A DNA stretch of 64,000 nucleotides from Monosporascus cannonballus (Eukaryota; Ascomycota; Sordariomycetes; Xylariales), in contig QJNS01000244.1 in NCBI GenBank assembly GCA_004154925.1, positions 47,594-111,593 on the forward strand, written 5' to 3'. Made by a program: the position numbers and the translations under genes. Shown piece after piece: positions 10,950-22,815 of this stretch. Every line of letters starts with the position of its first letter. Positions within the stretch are counted from its first letter, which is position 1. The notes beneath the pieces are model-generated. The model searched no databases. It saw only the letters and a program-made list of their open reading frames with translations, and was not told the DNA's origin.

Positions 10950-13180
10950 GACTTTAACGTTACGTGCGTCAATGCGCCTCAGCCGCCCAAGCGCGTATAG
11001 CTCAGTTTGCCCGCGTGCCGAGCTGGCCAAGCAGCGCACGAAGGAGTAAGGCGACAGTCATGTGGGCGTACGCGGCTGCACGAGAAGAATTTCAGGCAGC
11101 CAAAGACACCGCTGCGACCCGACTCGGGGACCCCTTCCCCGTCCGTTTTAGGCCTCATCGCTTCCGACCAACCCCTGGATCTGTTTCTACCGGCTCGACA
11201 TGCCTGACCCTTGCACCTGAACAGGGACTCTGGCACAAGAGTGGCCCATCCGGTGTTCTTTGAGGCGGAGAAAGAGTGGGATACAGGAAGTTTTAGAATA
11301 CGCCTGGTACCAAGTCCTGGGGTAGGACAGGGAGCGGATAGAGGGAGCAACGGACTACCTGGTCCCTCGACCGGGACGATAGCTTCTCTAAGGCCACTAC
11401 GCGCGATCCGGCGAAGTCCCGCTGCTGCATCTCGAGTCCAAAGCTCTTATTGCACAGCTTCCACTGGAGGAGGCCATTGAGACTAACTCCTGGGGCGGCT
11501 CGTAGCAATCAACACTCCGAATATACTCCGCGACCTCGGTAGCATCCCGAACCCAGCTCAGCAAGAAGCGGGGCTTTGGGTTGGAACGAGTTTCCTTGGG
11601 GGGCTTTCTATGAAGGTCATGGGGAGTCAAAGGCTTTCAAAGGTGACGGTACGAGGTCCTTCTTGGAGCGCGTCTGTGATACGGTGAGAACGCTCCAAGA
11701 TCCGGCAGTGAAGAAGCCAAAGGCCGGCATTACGCGACGAAGATACGTTGAAGAAGTGCGTCGCGGACGAGAGAACGCGGTCAGACCTGTGCAAGCCCGG
11801 CGACATCTCTTAGGCAAAGGAGATCAATTGCTGGGTGGTGCCCGATGACAAGGGCCACTATCTTCGGTCTCTGGCCCACCCGGATGTTCAAGCAGGAGAT
11901 GTACCTTGCTCCTGCGGCCGCCCTTGGCTTCGCGCCGGCGGACGTCGACGGGGTTTGATTATGTTATGTAATCCTCAATGGAAAACTTCGTACTCTCTCC
12001 TGTTTGTCACCTGAGACTGCCCATAACCAAAGGGCAGATCAATTTTGTAGGCAGATGGTGGGGGAGATGCTCTACGGTAGAAGGTGGGAGACGGACGGCC
12101 ATCAGCTTGATGTCACGGCGCATGAACGGCTGCATGTAGAATGGGTTGACCTGTAAAGACTGAAAGACTTCTTGGGCATATAGCCTTATGCCTAGGAATT
12201 ATCCATCGTGGTGAATGTACGTAACGCTAGAGATCGAAGTTGACGCTTGAGTTATGGCCCTCGGCAGTGCCTCCAATGTGGAACTCTATAAGGATACCGC
12301 GATTATGCAGCAGAAAAAGTGGTGATGTATCAGGAAACTGCGACGTTCGTATGATGATTCCTTGGGTATAGAACACGGAAGCTTGATAAGTAAGACCTGG
12401 AAGATGGATTTTGGGTAATAGGCATGACTTTCTAGCCGATGCTTCAATAAGAGCCCGCGGCAGGATCTGCAGAGTATATCGCGACTACAAAGTTCCACAG
12501 CAATAGGAACCTGACTACCGGCGGAGTTAGCAAGGCGACTTGCAAGTCTTAAATTGGCAATTGTGAGAGTGGGATACCGGCCCGTTGCATATGGTAGGAA
12601 AATAATCAAAGTGACACTCACAAATTCATAATGCAGGTAGGTACGTTATGTTCCGGGGGTCGGGGTTCTGGATTTAGCACCATGGACGTGTGCTGCCACA
12701 ATCCCCACCCCTATCCGCCTGCCAGCACAATTCGCTGGAGATATGCCAGACTCTCTCCCATTTGTGGCATACTGTTGTTCATTTCAAGTAGTCGAAGATA
12801 TTGGTGTAATTGATCGTAAGTTACAGGATTGCATTAATTGATTAAGCCTTCCTAGGCATAAGGAAGTCTCCCGAGTCTCATGAATAGAAGGGTCCAACTA
12901 CATGTCTGAAATAGGAAGTTTGAAATGGGTAGATTCTTAGGTACTATGTAGTGGATGGGAACCATCAACGGGAACTAAGGAGCTCTAACATTAAGCACCA
13001 AACTTAGAAGGGTTTGCCACGGGCTTGCCCCCCCCCCCCCTTCTCCCCAAGCCGCGAATGCCAGTTCGGAAAGGACTACGTCATCATCGGGCTGCCTCAA
13101 TACGACATCTTGCGACACCACCTGCTTTATCCAAGGCCTTGAATGTTATGTCTGTCTTCCCCGGGTACTTACCCACCTAG
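10950..13180. other. GC-rich then ordinary intergenic DNA, no gene called
   Basis: From 10950 to 11960 the DNA is GC-rich with long but mutually overlapping frames on both strands. This could be an old gene degraded by indels, but no domain was recognisable. From 11960 to 13180 nothing coding is seen; a run of C lies near 13029-13041. Confidence 0.35.
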
Positions 13181-13184
13181 GCAC

Positions 13185-13194
13185 TATATATAAA
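13185..13194 (+). promoter_or_regulatory. Probable TATA box of the I78 inhibitor gene
   Basis: TATATATAAA lies about 105 bases upstream of the ATG at 13298, a normal distance for a TATA box plus 5' leader in a small, strongly expressed fungal gene. Confidence 0.45.
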
Positions 13195-13297
13195 ATCAAC
13201 AAACACCCGCCTAATCTGCGAACCTCCCTAAACCCGGGGGCATACTAAGACCTTCAGAACTATTTACTATCGAGATCAACCAGTAATTGCTATCAAG

Positions 13298-13603
13298 ATG
13301 CCTCTCGTCGTCCCCGGTGTCACCAGTAACTCGGGCGATGGCAAAACCCAGGAGTGGGTGAACAAGCTCGTCGGCAAGAAGCTGTCGGATGACGACCACA
13401 CCGAGACTGTATGGGATTCCCTTCTCCTCATACTAAAGACCTGATACTGACGCCCGAAACTATAGACCTTCTGCAAGAGAGACCTACCGGAGCAATGTCG
13501 GGTCATCCAACCCGGACAGATGGTCACTAAGGACTTCCGCCCGGAGAGACTCAACGTCCACGTTAAGGAGGACGGCACCGTCTCCCACGTCGAGCACGGC
13601 TAA
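13298..13603 (+). CDS. Peptidase inhibitor I78 family protein, 82 aa
   Basis: There are two exons, 13298-13408 and 13466-13603. The 57-bp intron starts GTATGG, has CTGAC before its end and closes with TATAG, phase 0. The 82-residue product has the I78 signature in its second half: a DLPEQCRVI segment (residues 43-51), then Val-Thr, FRPERLNVHV (61-70), DGTVSHV and a final Gly. I78 proteins are small inhibitors of serine proteases of the subtilisin/chymotrypsin type; fungal members are about 70-85 residues, so the gene is full length. No signal peptide is visible, so it is probably cytosolic and may protect against the cell's own proteases. It stands alone between transposon-rich DNA and TMA20. 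Confidence 0.85.
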
Positions 13604-14203
13604 GGGTGCTGTCATGATGAGGCTACGTTAGGTGCGGCAATGTCAACGCGCGTCGCGCCTAGAGGAGTCTCTGGGTCTCTGAACCTATGAGGCTCATCTT
13701 GTGTGCATACCGACTTAGATCTTAGGTTACCGGTAGCCACGACGTCATGAGCTACGATCGATACTATACCTCTTATGAATATACCTACCCTATCACAAGC
13801 CTGTTACAAGCCTAGTCCCCATCAACGAGAAAGGGTGCCGCTATACATCTGTACTTCTGTGATTTATACCCACTGTCCCTCTCTCAGCCCTCGCAGTGGT
13901 TAGCTACAAGTAAACGTTCTTTCAAGCCCCAAGCGGACTGGGGAGAATGATGTAATTGCGATTGATTCAGTGCCAGGAGGCAGACCTTGGCGGATTAATA
14001 AAGTACTGTACATACAGAACCCTGCCCCGCCAGCCCCTCGGTGGGGTGCGGGGCATTTGCCGTCCTACTGTGCTGCCCCTCCAAACTCACAGTCACAAGC
14101 TTCCAAGAAGCTTTCCAATACCTAGGCACTTATTTGTTTGCAGTGAATCTCTGCTAGGATCACCACCGAAGGGCATATCAACCCCTGACCTTAGCCAGCC
14201 AAG

Positions 14204-15023
14204 ATGTTCAAGAAAGAGTACGTACGATCCTAACCCCAGCCCCTAACTTACCTACACATTGTTTTACATTCTGCTCGCTCAATCCCATCGTCCGACCCGG
14301 CAACGTAACAAGGCACAAACACGGGCCGTGAAGCCACCACCAACGCACCACTGACCCAACTCCCTATCCAACTACCGAGCTAACCCTTGCCCGCTTCGAC
14401 CAAACCGTAGGATCAACGCGGTGCCCAAGTCGAAGCTCAAGTCCTCGGTGCAGCGCGCGCTGCGGCAGTCGCTGCTGTCGACGTACCCGCTGCTAGCACC
14501 CTACGCCGACGAGATCCTGCCGAAGAAGGGGTCGCTCGAGGCCATGAAGCTGCCGGACCGCTGCACGCTGTACGTGCTCGAGGGCGCACCGCTGTTTTTC
14601 GAGAACGGCGGCGGGCCCGGAAACCCCGACAACCTCCTGCTCCCGCACCTCAAGCTCGTCCACCGCTTCCCCCAGGCCTTCCCCAGCATCCGCATCGACC
14701 GCGGCGCCATCCGCTTCGTGCTCTCGGGCGCCACCCTCATGGCCCCCGGCCTCACGAGCGCCGGCGGCCGCCTGCCGAGGGATCATCCTGCCGGCGATGC
14801 CGCGGAGGAGGGGGCAAAGGATGGGCTCGATGAGGAGGAGCGCTGGTCCAGGGAGCTCGCGAAGGGGGAGCCCGTCGTCGTGAGGGCCGAGGGCAAGACG
14901 GAGGCGTGTGCTGTTGGATTCCTGGTCATGGGCACGCAGGAGGTCAAGGAGAAGGGCAAGGGGCCGGTCATAGAAGATGCCCATTACCTCGGTGATGGAT
15001 TATGGAGGCTGGCAACGGACTAG
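14204..15023 (+). CDS. TMA20: Tma20 / MCT-1, PUA-domain translation factor, 208 aa
   Basis: A 14-base first exon (14204-14217, MFKK plus two bases of Glu) joins 14411-15023 across a 193-bp intron (GTACGT...GCTAAC...GTAG). The MFKKEIN start matches the family. The N-terminal domain contains YADEILPKK and HLKLVHRFP; the PUA domain begins near residue 98 with IDRGAIRFVLSGA and GLTS, and ends in HYLGDGLW. With DENR/Tma22 this protein binds the 40S subunit and acts in tRNA and subunit recycling and re-initiation. Human MCT-1 is 181 residues. The extra length here is an acidic, low-complexity loop inside the PUA domain (about residues 123-155). Third positions are strongly GC-rich. Confidence 0.93.
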
Positions 15024-15566
15024 GGCGATAAAGGGGTTCGATCTGGAAATGGTCACGGCTCTACTTGGGAGCGCTTTGAGGCCAAGGTAGGAATGAAGAC
15101 AAGGGGTGTAAGCGGGGAGGAGCCAGTGGCGTGATTCACAGTAAACAAGGAGTATAGGGGAGCTGGCTTTGAAAGAGAAGCGCGATAGGCAGTCATGATA
15201 TCCATTGTGCAAATGAGGAATGAAGACCTGTTCAGAAACCAGTCCAAGACGGCAGTATCTCCTGTTCATCATTATAAGCCCCTGTAACCCATATGATGGA
15301 CACCTTCGGGCTGGTATCCAAGGCGCCCGCCTGCGTAAAACCGCATACTCCTTTTCGGAGTCCGGATAATGGGGAGAATAGTCACGACATCGCCGGTTAG
15401 TCGGCTGCACAGAGAGCATAGTACACATTATTCGGACGATATTATATCAAAGGGGCAAGCCACAAACGGCGCCGAATAACGAATTTACGAACCGAGCAAT
15501 TCCGCCGATTAACGGCCTATTCACATGCGCATAACTTATTGTGCAATTTTCACAATTTTGACGACC

Positions 15567-17363
15567 TTAATAGTCGACAGCCTCTTCGTCCGCCTCCCGG
15601 TCCTCCCCAGCGAACAGCGCAAGGTCGCCCGCCGCGAGGGCCTCGCCGCCCACGTCCTCCTCTCCGGCGGCGTCGACGAGGGCGCGCAGCGCCGGGTCCA
15701 TGCTCAACGCCTTGGCGGCCAGGAAGGCCGGGTCGCAGTTCAGACGCAACAGGAGACCGAAGCCGGCCAGCGGGAAGCGGCGCACGGCCGGCGGCAGCGC
15801 CGAGTAGGCCTCAAAGGCGTCCCGGATTTCCTCGTACAGGGCTTCGTGGAGGTTCCGGGTCAGAGCGTTGACGGGGATGGCGCCCCAGCTGTCAAAACCG
15901 ACGAAGTAGTCCCGCATCATTGCGGCGATGGCGGCCACGACGTCGTCGGGGGGGAGGTGGATGGCAATCTCGTAGTTGCCGTTGCCGTTGTCGCTGGCGG
16001 CGTCGTTGTCGTTGTCGTCGTCGTACGCCACCGCAGAGGGGGAGTCGGGGTAGAGGAAGATCCAGCGGAGCGCGAGCTCCAGCGCGTCGGCGAAGTCCCG
16101 CGCCGCGAACCCGTCCCGGTCCAGGACGCCCAAGGACACGCCGCCGTACATGGCCAGCAGCAAAACCTTCCAGCCGCCGAGCGGCTCGCCCGCGAAGGCC
16201 TCCTCGGACGCCTCCCAGGCGCCGCCGTCGAACAGCCACGCGAGACCCTGGAACCATGCGAGAGCGTACCTGTGGATGAGGACGGTGACGCCGGCGATCT
16301 TCATGGAGACGACGCGCCTGCATAGCGGTGCATTCAGTTAGCTAAGAAGTACAACTATGAGAGAACGAGGTAAAACAGGGACTCTGTATACAGGTGTGGA
16401 TAGCTAGTGGGAGTAGGAGAGGGCGAAAACTCACGCAACAGACGGCACGTAATCGGGCTCCGGCTGGTACGCCGGGAATAAAGCCGGGTTGAGGACCATA
16501 AAGTCCTCGGCAGCAATGAGGTCCGCCTCATCCCGCGCCATCTCCCAAGCGGCGCTATGCGCAAAAACGAAACCGGCTGCGGCAGCCTCCGACAGCTGCT
16601 CTACGGTTGCGAGCGCGGGGGAGCCGGGTGCAGACACTGCAGAGATGGAAGAAGCGGCATGGTCGCCGGCCTCGTCGCCGGCCTCGTAGTCGGCATCAGA
16701 GCCGGCAGCGCCAACGGCAGCGACAACATCAGGGGCAGCCGGAGCGGGGTCGGGAGCCGGAACGGACACATCGGCGGCGCTATCTGCGGCAGCAGGGGTC
16801 TCCTCGGCCGCGGCGATCTCGTCAGCAGGCTCTTCGGCGACAGCGGTAGCGGAGCCGGCGCCGGTAGCAGCGTTCTCGGCGGCGGGAGCTTCCTCGGAAC
16901 CGGCAGCCTGCTCGAAGACTGAAGCAAGTCAGCAGTTGACGTCATTCAGAGCCATAATATTAGAGAACGACTACGCAGTGCTTGCAATGGATGCTTTGGT
17001 TAAAGCAAAGGCTATACGGAAGAGAGAACATGCAACAGACATCGCGGACAATGTATAATAAGCTAGAGATGTACCTGGGAGTGAGAAGAGACATAGTTGA
17101 TTTTCTAGGGGATCTGCCAGCCTAGAACGACTTCAAAGTCGTCGCTTAGAGGGGCATGGCAAGGAACATATGTATAAGGGCAAACCAAGCTTTGTATGTA
17201 CAGGGATATCTAACTCAGGGGCCCGGCCAGATGTATGATAGGTCTTGGCAGTAAACTGCAACAAAGGAGAATAACAGAGTTGAGAGAGAACCTAGTTAGT
17301 TCAGGGTGAAGAGAAATATAAGAAATACTTACCGGGAACGATGGGGCTCGGATGGTCAGACAT
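15567..17363 (-). CDS. Unrecognised Ala/Glu-rich protein, 421 aa
   Basis: Three exons fit in phase: 17363-17333 (MSDHPSPIVP), 16918-16435 and 16317-15567. The introns are 414 bp (GTAAGT...TTCAG) and 117 bp (GTGAGT...GCTAAC...GCAG). Residues 11 to about 120 are an Ala/Glu/Pro/Asp-rich, probably disordered region (EEAPAAENAATG). The rest is denser and more folded: WFQGLAWLFDGG, LGGWKVLLLAMYGGVSLGVL, ALRWIFLYPDSPSAV, then an Asp/Asn-rich insert and an acidic end. No signal peptide, membrane segment or known domain is recognised. The long first intron could hide an alternative exon, but the frame I tested there has a stop. It probably belongs to a lineage-restricted family. Confidence 0.65.
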
Positions 17364-18235
17364 TGCGATGATTTGCGATGGTTACTGATCGAGATGAAGA
17401 TGGAAATCGTTTCTGGTCGTCTAGGATGATGGTATCTAGAGGGTTTGAGATGGTAAGTAAGGCGATACTGGCCAGAAAAGAAGAAAGGGGATGATGCGTT
17501 GATGGAAAACGCCAGATTGCGGATGGCGACGATGAAGAAGCGACGATCCGGGGTGTAGATGTAGATGAATCGAGGCGGAATACTTACATATCAGAACGTG
17601 GCTGTGTAAGGTTGGAAGAAAACCAAAACAACCAGGTATTTCTCTACCAAGTTGAGAGATTGGAAAGGCTGCGGCTATAGGAGAGGGTCTTGTTGTTGAT
17701 AAGCTGGCACGCCTTGTTTTGGGGGGAAAGGGGGATCGTACAAATCCAACTTACAACCCTGAAACCTTAGGCACCCCCCTAAACCGATGTTTCGGTTTGC
17801 ACTCCCCCCTAATTGCAAGATAGGGGGGTTGGCTAAGATATGTCGCTAGTGGACGGCATAAATGCAAGACGAGACATCAGCATCTATGTCGTAAGCGCAA
17901 AGTCCTAGCCGTGCCTTCGTATGATGCTCTCAGCTTTCCAACAGCAGCGTAGTCGTTGTTTTGTTCAGAGTGGCTTCATAGTCGTCCCTTCGCTTACAAC
18001 GACTCCGTAATCGTTCCTCTGATCGTGACACTGCTGTAGCAGGTTATGACTTGGGAGGTACGGTAGCTATCGAAAGGGGGAGTTCTAAACGACGATGTAG
18101 TCGCTATTTCGAGTTAGTAGTAGTTCTCGGGCACACCTTGGATTATGAATGTCAGTGTGGCTGCTACAGGGGAGAAACGATTGGTGGAATTTGGATAAGT
18201 CTACATAACATATCTAACAAGCTCTGCAAACGAAC
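17364..18235. other. Upstream region of the 421-aa gene; C-rich inverted repeat
   Basis: The first few hundred bases are the probable promoter and 5' leader of the minus-strand gene. At 17771-17830 CACCCCCCTAA and TAGGGGGGTT form an inverted pair enclosing a smaller hairpin (AAACCGA...TCGGTTT). Several TAGTCGTT-like words occur from 17890 to 18110. No gene is seen. Confidence 0.4.
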
Positions 18236-18426
18236 TGTCGGGGAACTGGCCAAGGACCGTGCGAAAGGCAGAAATGGAGCCGAGAAGGTAGTTCGTCATA
18301 TAGATAGTGAACAGATGACCATTCATGTCTGACTCCTCCTAGTTATTCGGGGGCGAACTCTTATATACACACGAAAGGCCATCACTAGTGGGGGCCCAAA
18401 GGAGTGGTCCACATTATCTCCTGTCA
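18236..18426. repeat. 206-bp LTR-like repeat, diverged copy 3
   Basis: This is similar to the copies at 474-679 and 19905-20110: AGATGACCATT, AGTTATTCGGGGGCGAA and TATATACACA blocks in the same order, start TGTCGGGG and end CTGTCA. It is shorter (about 191 bp) with many differences, and its ends are approximate. Confidence 0.5.
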
Positions 18427-18839
18427 CGTACCGGTATTTAACAGAGAATAGTTGCTGGAAGAATGCCAGGAACTAATACGTAGTCGTTGTAGTTGATTAT
18501 AGGCCGATTACTCCGGAGGAGACGCTGGGTTGTAAGGCTTCTTCTAAGCAAACATTATTGGAAAATAGGTACATGGAATCAGGACAAGCTACTGTGACTG
18601 CGTCGCTGCGAGTATTATATGTGCTGTGAAAGTATAGCGGTATTCTGACCCGCCATAGTAGTAAGCTCGGATAGGGAGAGATGTTCGCTCGATATGGAAC
18701 GCCGAAATATGACGTCTTATAAGGAGTAATGTCCACAGGTGATGGTGGCACTGTTCTTGTATTCGAGAACTATCCTATTCAACTAGTTCAGATTCAAAAT
18801 ATGACAATAATCATTGTCTATTTGTCAAATCGTAACCTT

Positions 18840-19905
18840 ATAGGGCGGGCGCAAACCCATCACCCTGTTTGCTTAAGGAGGCGGGTGTCCCTTGTAGTTT
18901 ACCTTGCCTCTTAGGGCGGGTGCTACCAAGGACCACTCCTAGAAAGGTGAGAGCTAGCGAGGTAAGATATTTCCTAGTAAGACCCTACATGGCGAGAGCT
19001 AATATAATATGTACGCTAGCCAGAGATATCGGGCGAGCGCTCGCAAGGTTAATGAGACGGGAGCCTCCCTGACTAAGGGGTTCAACGTAACTAGGCGGGA
19101 AGTAAGAGACCGTTAATCGAGACGCCAAGACGTAGCAGCATGGGAGTTAGCTCAAAGTTAAGGCAAGTTAGTTATAAGGCTGGGGCGTATGGAGTTTATG
19201 TTTAGAATAACTGACAAGGCGGGAGCCAACGAGACCTGCTAGGTCATCTTAGCATGCGTAGTCCCAGCGTGATGTCAGTAAATCAGGCGGGAGCAGAGGG
19301 ATGGGGGTTGCTAGGGGATGTTTGTATTTGTTCATTACTTGAGAGCAGGATTTTGTAAAAGTCCAAGGGGTTACCAGCTAAACAAGCAAGACTCGGGGTG
19401 GGTATCAAGTTAATTCACGACGCATGAGTTAGGAGCGCGACACAACCATACAATAGCTAGTAAGGCGAGAGCATAGGTTACATCAAACGCGATTTAACAG
19501 GGCGGGGGCTACAGATAAGGTTGAACTCACAAAGTAACAATAAACCCATTAAGACATAACGAGACATTTGTTTGGTATATCGGGGGCCAAGTGGTATAGC
19601 TTAGAGGTATACACAGGAAGAAAACGTATAGTTTACAAAACAAAAGGGATGCGCATTAAAGCAGAAATGTGGAGTTTGAACGAAGGGGCCCCACTGGTCG
19701 AGGGGTTAACGAGAGGCGAGAGTGGAGTCAATACCATAACCACATCAGTGGGCGAAATATAGGCCAAAAGAAGCATTCGAATTCGTTCAGTTTGGCAAGG
19801 CGGGAGCTAACATAGGTCAAATTGATAGGGAGAAGTAGAGTAATACAAAGACGGGTTTTGTGAGGCTACTCTTAGACTCTGAACAGCTTAATTAGGCGGG
19901 AGCAT
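18840..19905. repeat. Region with about fifteen AGGCGGGAGC-like motifs
   Basis: The word AGGCGGGAGC or a one- or two-base variant recurs near 18843, 18881, 18912, 18945, 18990, 19030, 19056, 19093, 19216, 19284, 19462, 19500, 19713, 19797 and 19893, nearly all in the plus orientation and often followed by TA. Spacing averages about 36 bases in the first eight and is wider and irregular later. Sequence between motifs is not similar. No coding sequence is recognisable. Confidence 0.6.
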
Positions 19906-20110
19906 GTCAGAGAAAAGGGTGAAGTACAGAGTGAAAGGCAGAAGAAGGGGCCTAGCCGGTAGTTCGTAGTATGGGTAGTGAAAAGATGACCATTAACGCC
20001 TGCCTTTCTCTAACTACTCGGGGGTCTAAGCCCCCCATATATACACAAACCAGACCCTCACTGGTGGGGCGCTGGGTCCCAGAAAGGGGGTCGCACCTTG
20101 GCACCTGACA
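19905..20110. mobile_element. 206-bp solo LTR-like element with 5-bp target duplication
   Basis: It starts TGTCAGAG and ends CACCTGACA, and is flanked by a GAGCA direct repeat (19900-19904 and 20111-20115). It has the same length as copy 1 at 474-679. TG...CA ends plus a 5-bp duplication are what a solo LTR leaves. It interrupted one of the AGGCGGGAGC motifs, whose AGC-A end is part of the duplication. Confidence 0.65.
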
Positions 20111-20115
20111 GAGCA

Positions 20116-21308
20116 TTCGAAGCAAACAACGGACAGGGTAATATTTAGCCTTGTCAAGCACTTAGGTACTGGAATTTACTTAAGAAGAATCATGGAATAA
20201 TGTCACGGAGAGATCAATGGGAAGAAGACAAGGGAAGTGACGGTATCAATACGCAAAGTGCCTGAACCGAAGGCTAATATTGGGGAAATATGATTTTGAA
20301 CACAGGGCAAATAATATCGAACAATTAACACGGATTTTGTGATGCCATGGGAGGTAGCAAAAAGGACTGAGAGTCGGCGTTAAGAGTTTAATCTATTAGG
20401 ATATCTTGGTCAAGGAAGCAACAAGAGAAATTCATCGCCCTATTCTCGTGGCGTGATGACAGAGTAAAACAAGGAATCACTCCATATTGATCTAGGATTG
20501 ACTGTTCTCCTCCGTATGCCAATGCCATTCAAGCGGAAGGCAATCTTTAGTAGGTGCAATAAATACCGGCCTCGGAGGCATCACAAACTTGCTTTCGTCC
20601 GGCGATGTGGGAACAGCAACTGGTAATACACTCCCGCCGCTCTACCTTGCATTCGGAGATTAAATTGGTATCTATATGGTAGGGGGTTGGGTAGATAATC
20701 GTCTACAATAGGCTCATTATTCTCTCCTTTCAGGCGTGAATGGCAAATGTCGCCATAACACTGTGTGACCCCTGAGCTCATATATGTGTATTTGGAGATG
20801 TTGTTTAGTTTCTTCTCGATATGGTTTATCCAGTCGGTTGTTACCACCAAATCCATAAATCTTCCTCTTTTCTGGAGGCTCTTTGTGACCTATTAGCCTC
20901 AAATCGTGTTGTACCTATCACTCCTTTGCCTGCTGTATTCTTTGCTCGACCGGAAGGCTACGCTGGCAGTCGAAGTATAATCGGTATTGGCGTTCATCAC
21001 TCTCACCACTGAAGGAGAAGCATTGTTCTTATTCCCGCTCTCCAGCGCTAATCGATCTGATCTTGTAGTGAGTTTAGAACCTAATCTAGCGTGTGAGGAG
21101 CAAGGAGTTTCTCTCTTTCGGGGCACATCTTTCTTTTCTGTGCCTGGAGCTAGTCGCTATCATCCTGCGATCGGCCGTATGGCCTCTTTGTGGATGCATT
21201 TCGTACGTCAGATGTGTGCTTTGTGTAGGGAGTTGATTAAGTAGTTTCTTTGATAAGGACTATGCGGATAGCATTTATCGATCCTTTCCGGAATTCGGAG
21301 ATCTGCTC
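20116..21308. other. Stretch without recognisable genes left of the retroelement nest
   Basis: Two overlapping frames at 20821-21012 and 20987-21244 are open on the plus strand but in different phases and with no known domain; they could be a decayed gene. The rest shows nothing. Confidence 0.35.
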
Positions 21309-21313
21309 GGTAA

Positions 21314-21707
21314 TGTGACGAGCTAGGCGGTTTAACCAACTATTAAACCTTAAGTCGTACGGGTTTATGTTAGCAGGAGTATCGTGGGAATCTGAGCAAT
21401 AAATACGGTAATCATATTACGTCTCTTAATACCAAGGGTGCAGAAACGTATTGCAAACGATTAATATTAATAAATGTTACAAACTAAAGCTATTTAAACT
21501 ATGGAAATAATAAGCGTATATATTTTCTTTTTTCTTAGCTTAATTACTTATAATTATACGGCTGGTAATAATCATAATTGTTCGTAATCCCTTTTAATTA
21601 CTTTTGATTATTGGCTTGGCAATAATCACCGTTACGTAACCTATGGGGTGGCCCGTATAATCTTTATTTAACCGTTTCTTAAGGCCGGAGCTTATTTAGT
21701 CGTAACA
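21314..21707 (-). repeat. 3' LTR of element A, 394 bp
   Basis: It is paired with 34780-35163. The first 21 bases of the two LTRs differ only by G-to-A and C-to-T changes in the right copy. In this copy the outer end is nearly intact and damage increases inward. Confidence 0.8.
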
Positions 21708-22464
21708 TGATTTTCCCCTTTCAAAATCTTGCCCTTAAGATTTCTTTTCTTCCTTTTTTTCGTTTGGTAAATATCCTTCCTTTTGCTCTTAATTATGTTA
21801 TCTTGTATTTCCAAAATTCGTCGCATTTTTCGTTCTTTTACCGTTCGTTATATTAACCTCGTAAAAGCCTTTAACGAATTTAATTACGAAATTATACCTT
21901 ATTTTTATTGTTTTTCGAAAAAAATAAAATATAAAATAATAAAAAACGTTTTAAAATATAAGAAATATATTAATTAAAGTCGATTTTATAATAGTACCGG
22001 CGTACCTATTTTTTCCTTATAAAATATTTATCGCGAACATTAACGTTTAAAACGCAAAAAAACGTTTGCCGAAAAGTAATTATTAAAATTTTAACGGTTT
22101 TACTTCGAAATTTAACGTAAATATTAGGGAAAAAAATAAATAAAGCTTTTTTTTCATCTTATTCGTTTACGTAAGCAAAAAGTGCTAGCCCGTTCGAAAA
22201 ACGTTACCATAGTACAATATAAGCTTTAATTATTGGACGAATTAAAAAACAAAAACGTCGGAAACAAAAATAATTAAAGACTGCCATTATGGTTATTACG
22301 TTAACATATATCGCGGCCGATTAGCCCGATATCCCGGCTATCGACTGGTCGGCTGTTAATTAGGATACGTCCGTTATTGCTAGTAAAATTTTTTTTTAAT
22401 AAGTGCTAGGCGTTAATAAGATTTTTAGCAGGTTCCCAGGTATTTTTAAAATCCGGGTGCTTTT

Positions 22465-22815
22465 TGTTACGACCTGACAAGCCACGGCCTCCAGGAACGG
22501 TCGTAACGGAAAAGGCCAAGAAAACTATGTGGATCAGGTCACGTGATGGATCACCAATTCACTGGTGGTAAGCCAGTAAGCCGGATCACCAACTTACTGG
22601 TGGTAATCCAGCTAAAGGAAAAGGATATATACGCTTATTAATTCCATAATTTAGATAATTTTAGCTTGTAATAATATTTCGTTACCTAAGGCATTTTTGG
22701 TATTACGAAACGTAATATATTATTGTATTTATTACTTAGATTCTTATGATATTTCTGTTAATATAAATCCGTCGACTTAAGGTTTAATAATTAGTTAAAC
22801 CGTTTAGTTATTATA
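22465..22815 (+). repeat. 5' LTR of element B, 351 bp
   Basis: It starts TGTTACGACC; the end, TTATTATA, is the damaged form of TCGTCACA in the 3' copy. It contains a near-perfect tandem duplication of a module, GGATCACCAA-YTYACTGGTGGTAA, near 22545-22610. Its left half keeps normal GC content while the inner half is heavily mutated. Confidence 0.85.

Noticed and set aside
13276..13578. 100-codon minus frame
   Set aside because: It overlaps the I78 inhibitor exons and has no match; the plus-strand model explains the region.
14493..14984. 163-codon minus-strand frame
   Set aside because: It is a shadow of TMA20 exon 2, which has a strong family match on the plus strand.
15892..16323. Arg-rich 143-codon minus frame and Arg-rich plus frames at 15920-16279
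   Set aside because: They are other-frame shadows of the GC-rich last exon of the 421-aa gene.
18840..19110. Short repeats with unrelated spacers of about 26-34 bases, CRISPR-like at first sight
   Set aside because: The repeat is only about 10 bases and varies, spacing is irregular, there are no cas genes, and the genome is eukaryotic.
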